The position numbers and the translations under genes are program-made. Under the pieces are notes generated by a model. It was not told the DNA's origin. It ran no database searches and saw only the letters and a program-made list of their open reading frames with translations. This document shows, piece by piece, positions 17,476-25,894 of a stretch of 64,000 bases of DNA. This stretch comes from CAVYXK01 sp963708245 (GTDB taxonomy: Bacteria > Pseudomonadota > Alphaproteobacteria > Acetobacterales > Acetobacteraceae). The stretch covers positions 1,426,001 through 1,490,000 of the forward strand of contig OY970201.1 in the NCBI GenBank assembly GCA_963708245.1. Reading direction: 5' to 3'. Each line of letters begins with the position of its first letter. Position 1 is the first letter of the stretch.

Positions 17476-17871
17476 TTAGCTCTGAGCGGGTGGCATCACG
17501 TCGGGATGCTGCTCGGCCCGAAGGCGGGCATTCAGCTCGCTGATCAGCACGCCACGCCCGACCACCGCGGAATGGTAGGAGGCGAGTTCCTCGCGCAAAG
17601 ACGCGACCTGACCGGCTAGGCCATCCAGACGGTGCCCAAGCTCAACCCGCATAACCTCAATGTCTTTCTTCAATTCCAGTCCCAGATCAATCAGCTCCAG
17701 TCGGATTTTGCGCTGCGTCGCCAACACGTCCTTTAGCAATGCCAGCACCTGCCCGAGATCCGGTTCGTCGCTGCTGTTGCCGCCCGCCTCCCGCTGCACG
17801 CCCAGCGGATCACATGGCACGGGCGCGGTAAACAAACGGTCCACGGATGCGATCACGGCGACCTCCCCCAC
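17476..17871 (-). CDS. Hypothetical coiled-coil protein
   Basis: A 131-residue soluble protein whose central half (about 40-105) has regular Leu/Val heptads and alternating Glu, Lys and Arg, predicting a coiled coil. No enzyme motif is visible. It is encoded just downstream of ccrM on the same strand (7 bases between them) and may be cotranscribed with it. I do not recognise the family. Confidence 0.6.
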   Translation of the reverse strand: MGEVAVIASVDRLFTAPVPCDPLGVQREAGGNSSDEPDLGQVLALLKDVLATQRKIRLELIDLGLELKKDIEVMRVELGHRLDGLAGQVASLREELASYHSAVVGRGVLISELNARLRAEQHPDVMPPAQS

Positions 17872-17878
17872 AATTCTT

Positions 17879-18988
17879 TTATTCTATCGCATCGCTGCGC
17901 AGGCGGTCCAGTGGCACCAGGGTGCCGCCGCGCTCGACATGCCAGAACAACCAGCCGTTGCATGACGGCGCGTTCTGTACCGCCGCGCCGACCTGGTGGA
18001 TCGATCCGCGTTCCTTGCCGGCCACGATCGTGCCGTCAGCGGCGACCGTGGCGACGACCCGCCGCAGCCGGTCCATCAGCCGCGTGCCCGGCGGCACCAG
18101 CCCGCGCTCGACCAGGCTGCCGAACGGCACCCGCGGCGCATCGCGCTTTGACGGCGCCGTCGCCACGCCGTCCGCAGGCGCCGGCCGGGTTCGCCGGATC
18201 CGGCCAAGCGCGGCCTCGACATAGGCCGGGTGCCGCTCGATCCCGATGAAATGCCGGTGCAGCCGCTTGGCCACAACCGCCGTCGTCCCAGTGCCGATGA
18301 ACGGATCCAGCACGATCTCTCCCGGTGCGGTGGCGGCCAGCAACACGCGGTGCAGCAGCGCCTCGGGCTTCTGCGTCGGATGCAGCTTCAGCCCGTGCTG
18401 GTTGCGTAGTCGTTCGGCGCCGGTACACAGCGGGATCCACCAGTCGCTCCGCATCTGCACATCGTCGTTCAGCGCCTTCATCGCCTGGTAGTTGAAACGA
18501 TGCCGCGAATCCCGCTGCCGCGCCGCCCAGATCAGCGTCTCATGCGCATTGGTGAAGCGCCGGCCGCGGAAATTCGGCATCGGGTTGGCCTTGCGCCAAA
18601 TCACGTCGTTCAGCAGCCAGAAGTCCAGGTCCTGCAGGATCGCGCCGATCCGAAAGATGTTGTGATAGGCGCCGATCACCCAGAGCGTGCCGTCCTTGCG
18701 CAAAAGTCGCCGGCACTCGGTCAGCCACTCGCGGCTGAACGCGTCATAGGTGGCGAAGTCGGTGAACCGATCCCACTCCTCATCAACTCCATCGACCAGG
18801 CTGTCATCGGGTCGGCGCAGCTCGCCGCGGAGCTGCAGGTTGTACGGCGGATCAGCAAAGACGCAGTGCACCGAGGCTGGCGGCAACATGCGCATCAAGG
18901 TGATGCAGTCGCCCAGCAGGACCTGGTCCAGGGGCAGTTCACGGACGACTTCCAACGTCTCACCTGCCGGCACAGCGACGGCCCACAT
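17879..18988 (-). CDS. ccrM: CcrM-type DNA adenine N6-methyltransferase (GANTC)
   Basis: A 369-residue beta-class (order D-x-x-x) methyltransferase. DPPY is at residues 46-49 and the SAM-binding DPFIGTGTT near 228. A C-terminal extension of about 100 residues is typical of CcrM and absent from many restriction-linked enzymes. In alphaproteobacteria CcrM methylates GANTC late in replication and coordinates cell-cycle transcription. No restriction endonuclease is adjacent; the upstream neighbour is rnhB, a common arrangement. A GTG/ATG choice at the N-terminus is uncertain by a few residues. Confidence 0.92.
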   Translation of the reverse strand: MWAVAVPAGETLEVVRELPLDQVLLGDCITLMRMLPPASVHCVFADPPYNLQLRGELRRPDDSLVDGVDEEWDRFTDFATYDAFSREWLTECRRLLRKDGTLWVIGAYHNIFRIGAILQDLDFWLLNDVIWRKANPMPNFRGRRFTNAHETLIWAARQRDSRHRFNYQAMKALNDDVQMRSDWWIPLCTGAERLRNQHGLKLHPTQKPEALLHRVLLAATAPGEIVLDPFIGTGTTAVVAKRLHRHFIGIERHPAYVEAALGRIRRTRPAPADGVATAPSKRDAPRVPFGSLVERGLVPPGTRLMDRLRRVVATVAADGTIVAGKERGSIHQVGAAVQNAPSCNGWLFWHVERGGTLVPLDRLRSDAIE

Positions 18989-19012
18989 CGTGGCTGCGGC
19001 ATCGAAGTCGCG

Positions 19013-19657
19013 TCAATCGGCCGGATCGAGCAGCAGCGAAAGCTGGCGGACCGCGCCGAATTCGGGCCGGTGGTGGATGGTCGGACCGAGTGCGGCCAAT
19101 GCCGCACGATGCGCCGGCGTGGAATACCCCGCGTTCTCGTGCCAACCGTAGCCGGGGAACCGCACCGAAAGTCGGGCCATGGCACGATCGCGCAGCACCT
19201 TTGCGATGATCGAGGCAGCGGCGATCGAGAGCGAAAGCCCGTCCCCGCCCACCACGCAGCGCACCGGGCAGCCGAGTGGGGGCGGCTGGTTGCCATCGAC
19301 CAGCACCAAGTCTGGCACCGCCGGCAGGCGCGCCACCGCCCGGCGCATCGCCAGCAACGCGGCGTGCAGGATATTGAGCCGGCCGATCTCGGTCACCGAG
19401 GCGGCGCCGACCGCAATCTCTGCGCGACCGGAGGCGCGAATCGCGTCGAACGCGATCAGCCGTTCCTCGGCGGTGAGTTTCTTCGAATCGTCGATAAGTG
19501 CCACGAGTTGACGCGGCACCCCGGTCGGGAACACCACGGCCGCGGCGAACACCGGGCCGGCCAATGGCCCGCGCCCCACTTCATCGACGCCGGCGACACG
19601 CCCGCCCGCCTGCTTTTCCAACCGGAACGTCGGCACCACATCGAAGTAGCAGAGCAC
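19013..19657 (-). CDS. rnhB: Ribonuclease HII
   Basis: About 205-214 residues. The DEVGRG motif near residue 25 supplies two catalytic carboxylates, and the later Asp residues in Leu-Val-Asp-Gly-Asn and the Ala-Ser-Ile-Ile-Ala-Lys-Val block complete the RNase HII site. It nicks RNA embedded in DNA, including single ribonucleotides, during repair. The start is a GTG; a second GTG seven codons later would also fit. It sits 24 bases upstream of ccrM on the same strand, probably as one operon of DNA-maintenance genes. Confidence 0.9.
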   Translation of the reverse strand: MLCYFDVVPTFRLEKQAGGRVAGVDEVGRGPLAGPVFAAAVVFPTGVPRQLVALIDDSKKLTAEERLIAFDAIRASGRAEIAVGAASVTEIGRLNILHAALLAMRRAVARLPAVPDLVLVDGNQPPPLGCPVRCVVGGDGLSLSIAAASIIAKVLRDRAMARLSVRFPGYGWHENAGYSTPAHRAALAALGPTIHHRPEFGAVRQLSLLLDPAD

Positions 19658-19758
19658 CGCCCGAGTCCACCAGTACTGCGGATGGAGCGCCTGCTCGCAC
19701 CGTGGCTATTCTGCGTGCGCGCGAGCTGACGTTGGAGGGCGTGGCGGCTGCGTGAGGT

Positions 19759-20397
19759 CTAGCCGCGCCGCAGGAGGAACAGGGCCTGCTCTCCGAACAG
19801 GTTGGCGAGGGTGGGGAACCGGCGCCATGGCGCGCGCCGGCCGCCCTCGTCCGCCGCCAACCACCGCTCCACGGCGTAGCCCTCGGTGGCGCACAGGTCG
19901 AAGAAGTCATGGATCGTGCAAGGGTGGATGTTCGGCGTCTCGTACCACGGACGGTCCCAGGTCGCGGTCATCGGCATCCGTCCGTGCCGCAGCAACTGCC
20001 AGCGCACCAGCCAGTGGCCAAAATTGGGGAAACTGACTACCGCGCGCGTGCCAATACGCAGCATCTGGCGCAGCACAAAGAGCGGCCGCTCAACTGCTTG
20101 CAAGGTCCGCGACAACACCACGTAGTCGAACAGATTGTCGGGATAGTGCGCCAGATCCACGTCGGCATCGCCGTGCATCACCGGCAGTCCATGTGCAACC
20201 GCGCGGGTCACCAGCGCCATGTCGATCTCGATGCCGCGTGCGTCGCAACCCTTGGTCTGGAAGAGATGGTCGATCAACATGCCGTCGCCGCAGCCGATGT
20301 CCAGCACGCGGGTGTTCGGCTCGATCATGTCGGCAATCAGCCGCAGATCGACCCGCATGTTCTTGGCTACGAAGCGAACCGGGTCGTGGGTGGTCAT
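19759..20397 (-). CDS. metW: MetW, methionine biosynthesis methyltransferase-fold protein
   Basis: A 212-residue protein with the SAM-binding Leu-Asp-Ile-Gly-Cys-Gly-Asp-Gly at 32-39 and the MetW-specific Ser-Phe-Pro-Asn-Phe-Gly-His-Trp block near 125. MetW partners MetX in many alphaproteobacteria and helps homoserine acylation. Here it lies downstream of metX on the same strand, separated by about 200 bases full of perfect hairpins. The arrangement supports its role in methionine synthesis rather than generic methylation. Confidence 0.9.
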   Translation of the reverse strand: MTTHDPVRFVAKNMRVDLRLIADMIEPNTRVLDIGCGDGMLIDHLFQTKGCDARGIEIDMALVTRAVAHGLPVMHGDADVDLAHYPDNLFDYVVLSRTLQAVERPLFVLRQMLRIGTRAVVSFPNFGHWLVRWQLLRHGRMPMTATWDRPWYETPNIHPCTIHDFFDLCATEGYAVERWLAADEGGRRAPWRRFPTLANLFGEQALFLLRRG

Positions 20398-20407
20398 GGG
20401 GACAAAG

Positions 20408-20585
20408 ACCAGGGGGCCCAGCCCCCTGGTCCCCCGCCAGGGGACAGTCGTCCCCTGGACCCCTCGGACTTGGTTTGGTGTGAAGGGGGCCGTGGCCGGC
20501 CCCCTTCACACCAAACCAAAACGGATGGGTTCCCAGGGCGATGCCCTTGGCGGGGGGTCCGGGGGGGCAGAGCCCCCCTGGCCTT
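20408..20585. repeat. Cluster of five tandem palindromes between metX and metW
   Basis: Three perfect stem-loops lie in a row: 20408-20430 (10-bp stem, 3-base loop), 20437-20458 (9-bp stem, 4-base loop) and 20470-20519 (22-bp stem, 6-base loop). Two more GC-rich ones follow near 20534-20551 (one mismatch) and 20560-20580. Such mosaics are common intergenic elements in GC-rich proteobacteria. Within the metX-metW transcript they could stabilise or attenuate mRNA. Confidence 0.85.
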
Positions 20586-20599
20586 TTGCCCCAAGACCC

Positions 20600-21748
20600 T
20601 CACAGCCCGGCGTGCGCTGCGCAGCCGGCCAGGAAGCCGGCGACGGTGCGGTGGAAGTCGGGTTCGTCGAGCAGGAAAGCGTCGTGGCCCTTGTCGGACT
20701 CGATCTCCACGAAGCTGACGTTGGCGCCGGCGCGGTTCAGCGCGCGGGCGATCGCGCGACTTTCCTCGGTCGGGAACAGCCAGTCTGAGGTGAAGGACAC
20801 CAGCAGGAACCGTGTCCTGGTGCCACGGAACGCGTTAGCAAGATCACCATCGTGGTCGGCGGCAAGATCGAAATAATCCATTGCCCGGGTGATGGTAAGA
20901 TACGCGTTGGCATCGAACCGGCGAACAAAGGTGCTGCCCTGGTGATGCAGATAGCTTTCCACCTCGAACATCTCGCCGAACAGGCTGATCGCCTCCCCGG
21001 AGTTTTTGGGCGCGGCTTGTAAGCGGCGGCCGAACTTGCGGGTCAGCGCCTGCTCCGACAGATAGGTGATGTGCGCGCACATCCGTGCTACCGCGAGTCC
21101 GCGGGCGGGGACCTTGCCGCTCTGCCAGTAGCGGCCGCCGTCCCAGTCCGGATCAGCAAAGATCGCCTGCCGCCCGACCTCGTGGAAGGCGATGTTCTGC
21201 GCGGAATGATAGCCGGCGCAGGCAATGGGCAGGGCGGCGAATACCGAATCCGGATAGTCGGCGGCCCATTGCAGGACCTGCATCCCGCCCATGGAACCGC
21301 CAAGCACGGCGAACAGCCGCTCGATACCTAAATAGTCGATCAGCCGTTTCTGGGCGCGCACCATGTCGCGGATGGTGACAGGCGGAAAATCGGTGCCCCA
21401 GAGGCTGCCGTCCTCGCGGGCGCTGCGCGGCCCGGTCGAGCCCATGCAGCCGCCCAGCACATTGGCGCACACGACGAAGAAGCGGTTGGTATCCACCGGT
21501 CGGCCGGGACCGACCATCATCTCCCACCAGCCTTCCTTGCCAGTGATCGGGTGCTGCTCGGCGACATACTGGTCGCCGGTCAGGGCATGGCAGACCAGGA
21601 CGGCGTTGGAACGCGCGGCGTTCAGCTCGCCGTAGGTGCGGTAGGCGACCGTCATGCTCGGCAGCCGTACGCCGCAGTCGAGCACCATGCCCTCGTTGAA
21701 GACGACGTGCTGGTGCGGGATGCCGGTGAGCAGGGCTGTCTGGTCCAT
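20600..21748 (-). CDS. metX: Homoserine O-acetyltransferase
   Basis: A 382-residue alpha/beta-hydrolase. The nucleophile is Ser152 in Gly-Gly-Ser-Met-Gly-Gly, with Asp322 (Ser-Asp-Trp-Leu-Phe-Pro) and His355 (Lys-Gly-His-Asp) completing the triad. Family features Gly-Pro-Arg-Ser and the long lid are present. It activates homoserine for methionine synthesis. The ATG at 21748 gives the usual length; another at 21865 would add 39 low-complexity residues and abut the divergent chorismate mutase start, so it is less likely. metW follows downstream. Confidence 0.92.
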   Translation of the reverse strand: MDQTALLTGIPHQHVVFNEGMVLDCGVRLPSMTVAYRTYGELNAARSNAVLVCHALTGDQYVAEQHPITGKEGWWEMMVGPGRPVDTNRFFVVCANVLGGCMGSTGPRSAREDGSLWGTDFPPVTIRDMVRAQKRLIDYLGIERLFAVLGGSMGGMQVLQWAADYPDSVFAALPIACAGYHSAQNIAFHEVGRQAIFADPDWDGGRYWQSGKVPARGLAVARMCAHITYLSEQALTRKFGRRLQAAPKNSGEAISLFGEMFEVESYLHHQGSTFVRRFDANAYLTITRAMDYFDLAADHDGDLANAFRGTRTRFLLVSFTSDWLFPTEESRAIARALNRAGANVSFVEIESDKGHDAFLLDEPDFHRTVAGFLAGCAAHAGL

Positions 21749-21863
21749 TGCACGCGCAGTTAGGCCGAGCCGGGCGATTGCCGCAACCGGCGGGTTTGCA
21801 TGCCCGCCTGCTTCGGCTATCTGTTCCGGCCCTCCACCGGCCAGAAAGCGCTCGTCCGGGTCC

Positions 21864-22769
21864 ATGCCCCAATACGTCCCGACCGCCGAGAAAGACCCGC
21901 CCGCGGCCGAATCGGCGGAGCCGCACTGGCCTCGGGATCTCGGTGCGTTGCGCGCCGAGCTCGATCGCGTCGACGACGAGATGCACGACCTTCTGATGCG
22001 CCGGGCCGAGGTGGTGGGACAGCTCGCTGCATCGGGAGCGAAGAACGGGGTGCCGTTGCGGCCGGGCCGCGAAGCCGCGATTTTGCGGCGGCTGCTGGCG
22101 CGCCATGCGGGCGCGCTGCCGCCGCAGACGGTGGTCCGGATATGGCGGGAGCTGCTAGCCGGCACCACGGCCATGCAAGGCCCGTTCGTCATCGCCGTAT
22201 GCAATTCCGATCCGGGGGCCGGGTTCATCCAGGCGGCGCGCGAGCAGTTCGGTGCGCTGACTCCGCTGCGGGTGCATGGCAGCGCCGCCCAGGCAATCGC
22301 CGACGTCAGTGCGGGGCGCGCGACGGTCGCTGTGCTGGCGTTGCCCTCGGAGACCGAGGCGCCGCGCGACGCCTGGTGGATGGCGCTGTTGCAGAAAGAC
22401 GAGCCGCGCATCCACGTGGTGGCGCGCCTGCCGTTCTGGACGCGCCGCCCCGAGGGTGCGCCGTCGACGCAGGCCCTGGTGGTGGCGGCCGTTGCGCCCG
22501 ATCCGAGCGGCGCGGACCGTTCGCTGCTGGGGTTGGAGCTCGATCCCAGTGTGAGTCGGGCGCGGCTGACGGCGGCGCTTAGCAGCGCCGAACTCAGTCC
22601 CGGGCAGATCACCCTGCGCCGCGATCCCGGCGTGCCGGCTGCGCATGCGCTGGTCGACGTGCAGGGGTATGTCGCGGACGATGACCCGCGGCTGGCGCGT
22701 TTGGGCTCCGTGCTGCGGCCACCGGTGGTGCTCGGCGCCTATGCCGTGGCGGTCGGAGGGGAGGCATGA
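21864..22769 (+). CDS. Chorismate mutase (AroQ) with C-terminal prephenate dehydratase-like region
   Basis: A 301-residue protein. Residues about 25-110 form an AroQ helical chorismate mutase, with Arg-x4-Asp...Arg-x3-Val spacing. The rest follows the pattern of the periplasmic-binding-like fold of PheA proteins but lacks an obvious Thr-Arg-Phe prephenate dehydratase motif. It may only have mutase or regulatory function. It overlaps hisC by four bases and is followed by tyrA, so it belongs to an aromatic amino-acid operon. It is divergent from metX. Confidence 0.8.
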   Translation: MPQYVPTAEKDPPAAESAEPHWPRDLGALRAELDRVDDEMHDLLMRRAEVVGQLAASGAKNGVPLRPGREAAILRRLLARHAGALPPQTVVRIWRELLAGTTAMQGPFVIAVCNSDPGAGFIQAAREQFGALTPLRVHGSAAQAIADVSAGRATVAVLALPSETEAPRDAWWMALLQKDEPRIHVVARLPFWTRRPEGAPSTQALVVAAVAPDPSGADRSLLGLELDPSVSRARLTAALSSAELSPGQITLRRDPGVPAAHALVDVQGYVADDDPRLARLGSVLRPPVVLGAYAVAVGGEA

Positions 22770-23860
22770 GTGGGCCTCGGCCGCGTCCGGAGATCCTGGA
22801 GATCTCGCCTTATGTCGGGGGTGAATCGAACCTTCCCGGGATCAACCGTGCCTGCAAGCTGTCCTCGAACGAGGGGGCGTTCGGCGTGCCGCCCGGCGCC
22901 CAGGCCGCGTATGCGGCGGTGGCGGGCGAGCTGTTTCGCTATCCTGACGGTGATGCGAAGGAGTTGCGGCAGGCGATTGGCGCTCGGTTCGGGCTGGAGC
23001 CGGAGCGCATCGTGTGCGGGGCGGGGTCGGACGATCTGATCTACCAGCTCTGTCTTGCCTATGGCGGGCCGGGGCGAGACATCATCATGTCGGAGCATGG
23101 TTTCGCTATTTACCAAATCGCCGGGACTTATGCGGGGAGCCGGGTGATCAAGACGCCGGAACGGGCGCTGACGGCGGATGTGGACGCGATGCTGGCGGCG
23201 GTCTCCGCGGCGACGCGGCTGGTGTTTTTAGCCAATCCTAATAATCCGACAGGCAGCATGGTGCCGTTCGAGGAGGTGGCTCGGCTGCGGGCCGGGCTGC
23301 CGGAGGACGTGCTGCTGGTGCTGGACGCGGCCTATGCCGAGTATGTGGAGCGGCCCGATTACGATCCGGGGATCCGGCTGGTAAAGGCCGGCGACAACAC
23401 GGTGATGACGCGCACCTTCAGCAAGATCTTCGGGCTGGGCGGGATGCGCATCGGCTGGGCCTATGCGCAGCCGGCAGTGATCGATGTGCTGAACCGGGTG
23501 CGGGCGCCGTTCAATGTGACTCTGGCTTCGCAGGCGGCGGCGGTGGCGGCGTTGGCCGAGCCGGGCTGGGTGGAGAAGGGCCGTATCCATAACCGCGAAT
23601 ACCGTGCGCGGCTGACGCGCGGGCTGGAGGCGGCGGGCATCAAGGTCTGGCCGAGCGAGGGTAATTTCGTGTTGGCCGATTTCGGGACTGCCGCGCGGTC
23701 GCAGGCGGCGGACGGGTTCCTGCGTTCGAGGGGGATCATCGTGCGCCCGGTGGGTGCCTATGGGTTGCCGCACTGCCTGCGCATCACCGTGGGGCTTGCG
23801 GAGGAGGTCGAGCGGGTGGTCGAGACGCTTGCGGAGTTCATGGCGCGCGGCGATGCGTGA
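22766..23860 (+). CDS. hisC: Histidinol-phosphate/aromatic aminotransferase
   Basis: A 364-residue fold-type I PLP aminotransferase. Lys220 in Thr-Phe-Ser-Lys carries PLP. Asn-Pro-Asn-Asn-Pro-Thr-Gly near 157 and Asp-Ala-Ala-Tyr near 187 are PLP contacts, and Arg-Ile-Thr-Val near the C-terminus binds the substrate acid. HisC proteins placed with chorismate mutase and TyrA often also transaminate prephenate or hydroxyphenylpyruvate, so it probably serves Tyr/Phe as well as His synthesis. It overlaps both neighbours, showing tight coupling. Confidence 0.88.
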   Translation: MSGPRPRPEILEISPYVGGESNLPGINRACKLSSNEGAFGVPPGAQAAYAAVAGELFRYPDGDAKELRQAIGARFGLEPERIVCGAGSDDLIYQLCLAYGGPGRDIIMSEHGFAIYQIAGTYAGSRVIKTPERALTADVDAMLAAVSAATRLVFLANPNNPTGSMVPFEEVARLRAGLPEDVLLVLDAAYAEYVERPDYDPGIRLVKAGDNTVMTRTFSKIFGLGGMRIGWAYAQPAVIDVLNRVRAPFNVTLASQAAAVAALAEPGWVEKGRIHNREYRARLTRGLEAAGIKVWPSEGNFVLADFGTAARSQAADGFLRSRGIIVRPVGAYGLPHCLRITVGLAEEVERVVETLAEFMARGDA

Positions 23861-24743
23861 GTCGCCGTTATTCAATCGCCTGGCGCTGATCGGGATCGGG
23901 CTGATCGGCAGCTCGGTGGCGCGCATTGCTCGCGAGCGGGGCGATCTGGCCGGCGAGGTCGTGGCCACCGCGCGCACTGAGGCGACGCTGGAGCGGGTAA
24001 CGGAGCTGGGGATCGTCGATCGGGTGGAGCGCGATGCGGGACGCGCGGTCGAGGGGGCGGATTGCGTCATGCTGTGCGCGCCGGTCGGTGCGTTCGCGGA
24101 GCTGGCGGGGGTTATCGGGCCGCACCTGTCGCCGGGATGCATCCTGACGGATGTCGGGTCGACGAAACAGTCGGTGATCCGCGACGTGGGGCCTCTGGTG
24201 CCGGCGGGGGTGCATTTCGTGCCGGCGCATCCTGTTGCTGGCACGGAATATTCCGGGCCGGATGCCGGGTTCGTGACGCTGTTCGAGGGACGCTGGACGC
24301 TGCTGGTGCCGCCGGCGGGGACGGACGAGGCGGCGGTGGAGAAGATCGGCGAGTTGTGGCGGCGCTGCGGGTCCATGGTGGAGCGGATGGAGCCAGGGCA
24401 CCACGACAAGGTGCTGGCGATCGTGTCGCATCTGCCGCACCTGATCGCTTTCACGATCTGCGGGACGGCGGATGACCTGGCGGATGAGAGCCGGTCGGAG
24501 GTGTTGCGGTTCGCGGCGTCCGGTTTTCGGGACTTTACGCGGATCGCGGCGTCGGATCCCACGATGTGGCGGGACGTGTTCCTGAATAACCGCGAGGCGC
24601 TGCTGGAGATGCTGTCGCGGTTCCTGGAGGATGCGCAGGCGATGGCTCGCGCCGTGCGGTGGGGGGACGCGGGGTATATCGAGGACAAGGTCCAGCGCGG
24701 GCGGAAAATCCGGCGCAGCCTGATCGAGCTGAAGCAGGCGTAG
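23853..24743 (+). CDS. tyrA: Prephenate/arogenate dehydrogenase
   Basis: A 296-residue TyrA-family enzyme. The GIGLIG nucleotide loop is at residues 14-19. Thr-Asp-Val-Gly-Ser-Thr-Lys near 100 and the catalytic His in Pro-Ala-His-Pro-Val-Ala-Gly-Thr-Glu near 125 are conserved. No ACT or mutase domain is fused. It makes 4-hydroxyphenylpyruvate from prephenate or tyrosine from arogenate; the specificity is not visible. Its ATG at 23853 overlaps the hisC stop. It ends the operon, and degenerate sequence follows. Confidence 0.9.
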   Translation: MRESPLFNRLALIGIGLIGSSVARIARERGDLAGEVVATARTEATLERVTELGIVDRVERDAGRAVEGADCVMLCAPVGAFAELAGVIGPHLSPGCILTDVGSTKQSVIRDVGPLVPAGVHFVPAHPVAGTEYSGPDAGFVTLFEGRWTLLVPPAGTDEAAVEKIGELWRRCGSMVERMEPGHHDKVLAIVSHLPHLIAFTICGTADDLADESRSEVLRFAASGFRDFTRIAASDPTMWRDVFLNNREALLEMLSRFLEDAQAMARAVRWGDAGYIEDKVQRGRKIRRSLIELKQA

Positions 24744-24854
24744 CGGATGTAACGATGTCTCTATGCCTCAGCGCGGCGGGGTGGGCACAGCGCCCGGAGT
24801 GGACGGGCGCGATACGCGGCGGGGCTGATACATCTGATTTGGCGCAGGACCTAG

Positions 24855-24935
24855 GAGGCTTCGATCGATCCGGCGGGCAACCGGGTGATCCAGGTCGCCG
24901 GCGAGGCGTGGCGCTGGATCGGCCTATCCCGGCGG
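24855..24935 (+). pseudogene. Degenerate copy of a WD40-protein C-terminal tail
   Basis: About 75 bases closely match the tail of the broken WD40 gene near 30670-30735 (the stretch coding Gly-Asn-Arg-Val-Ile-Gln-Val-Ala-Gly-Glu-Ala-Trp-Arg-Trp). A weaker match to the continuation lies at 25820-25885, on the far side of the DUF6602 gene. No repeats precede it, so this is only a fragment of a duplicated gene. Confidence 0.5.
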
Positions 24936-25715
24936 GGTGTCGGCTTCCATTCCTTTTTGGGCAGCATTCCACTGAATTGGCTTGAGGTGAACGTCTTCTA
25001 CCCACACGTAGGTCCCGGGCCGGAACGGCTTCAAAGATGTCTCTTCCGCTGCCAATGTATTCATGAACCCCGTGATAAACGCACAAAACTCTGTAAAAGG
25101 AGGCAGTTCGGGCGAAGCCTCCCTTCCATACCAATTTTTTGATTTGTAGTCATAGAACCAATAACCCTTACCCAAAACGCACATGGCAGCGCATGGTGGA
25201 CGGTCGTCATCCGTATGCTTCCTGTATCGCTCCAATTCCGACCCAGATATATCGGACCCAAAAGCAAAAATAACGTTAGACGGAAGGCCACCCCCTTTTA
25301 TCGTTCCATCACTTTGTCTAGTAGGGAACGAGACGAGCCGTTGGATCGATCTGAATTTCCTGTTCGCATCCTTTACTTCAGTCGCGGTTAGTCTTGCTTT
25401 GACCTCGAATGTGTAGCGAACACATTCAACTGGAAAAAGACCTAGGTCGCGATTGATCAGAATTGGCGGTGCTACCTTTCTGTGATAAACAACTAAGTCG
25501 ATCTGATCAGATATATTCTGGAACGAGTCAATTACCTTACCTGTGCCGCACTGGTAGCTTTGGGTTAGAAAAGGCTCCACGCACTCCCGAGTGGCAATTT
25601 CTCTAATATCTCCCTCAATGCCATGGTGCCCTATTCCAGCAGCCAGGCCATCGGCGCCAAGCTTAGCCGCCGCAATCTTGTTGGCAATATATGTGAAGTG
25701 TTTTGTGGTCATCAA
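24924..25715 (-). CDS. DUF6602-domain protein, PD-(D/E)XK nuclease-like
   Basis: A 263-residue soluble protein that fits DUF6602. Asp73 in Gln-Ile-Asp-Leu-Val-Val-Tyr and Glu104-x-Lys106 in Thr-Phe-Glu-Val-Lys have the order and spacing of a PD-(D/E)XK nuclease core, with Glu residues near 35-39 as a possible extra ligand. DUF6602 proteins are poorly characterised and often occur in defence-rich islands. Its base composition is visibly more AT-rich than its neighbours, suggesting transfer. It is flanked by WD40-tail fragments and followed on the same strand by the pentapeptide-repeat gene. Nuclease activity is inferred only. Confidence 0.75.
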   Translation of the reverse strand: MMTTKHFTYIANKIAAAKLGADGLAAGIGHHGIEGDIREIATRECVEPFLTQSYQCGTGKVIDSFQNISDQIDLVVYHRKVAPPILINRDLGLFPVECVRYTFEVKARLTATEVKDANRKFRSIQRLVSFPTRQSDGTIKGGGLPSNVIFAFGSDISGSELERYRKHTDDDRPPCAAMCVLGKGYWFYDYKSKNWYGREASPELPPFTEFCAFITGFMNTLAAEETSLKPFRPGTYVWVEDVHLKPIQWNAAQKGMEADTPPG

Positions 25716-25894
25716 ACCATGGTGGTGTAAGCGTAGTCAGGCATCATAATTGGACTGCCCCCGCGTGCAAGGGTTTTCTAGGCGGTTCAGGCAACATGGT
25801 CACGCGCAGCCATATGTCCGGCCTCTCGACGCGCGGCGTTGCCTCGGCTGGGTCGGTCAGGGCGCCGGATCCGGCTGGTCGTATCGTTGCCTAA

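Noticed and set aside
21749..21863. SAM-responsive riboswitch in front of metX
   Set aside because: Some alphaproteobacterial metX genes have one, but I could not identify a SAM-II or SAM-V core in this short region.
20600..22612. A 670-residue minus-strand protein fused to MetX
   Set aside because: The extra N-terminal part is antisense to the chorismate mutase gene and low in complexity; MetX homology starts near 21748.
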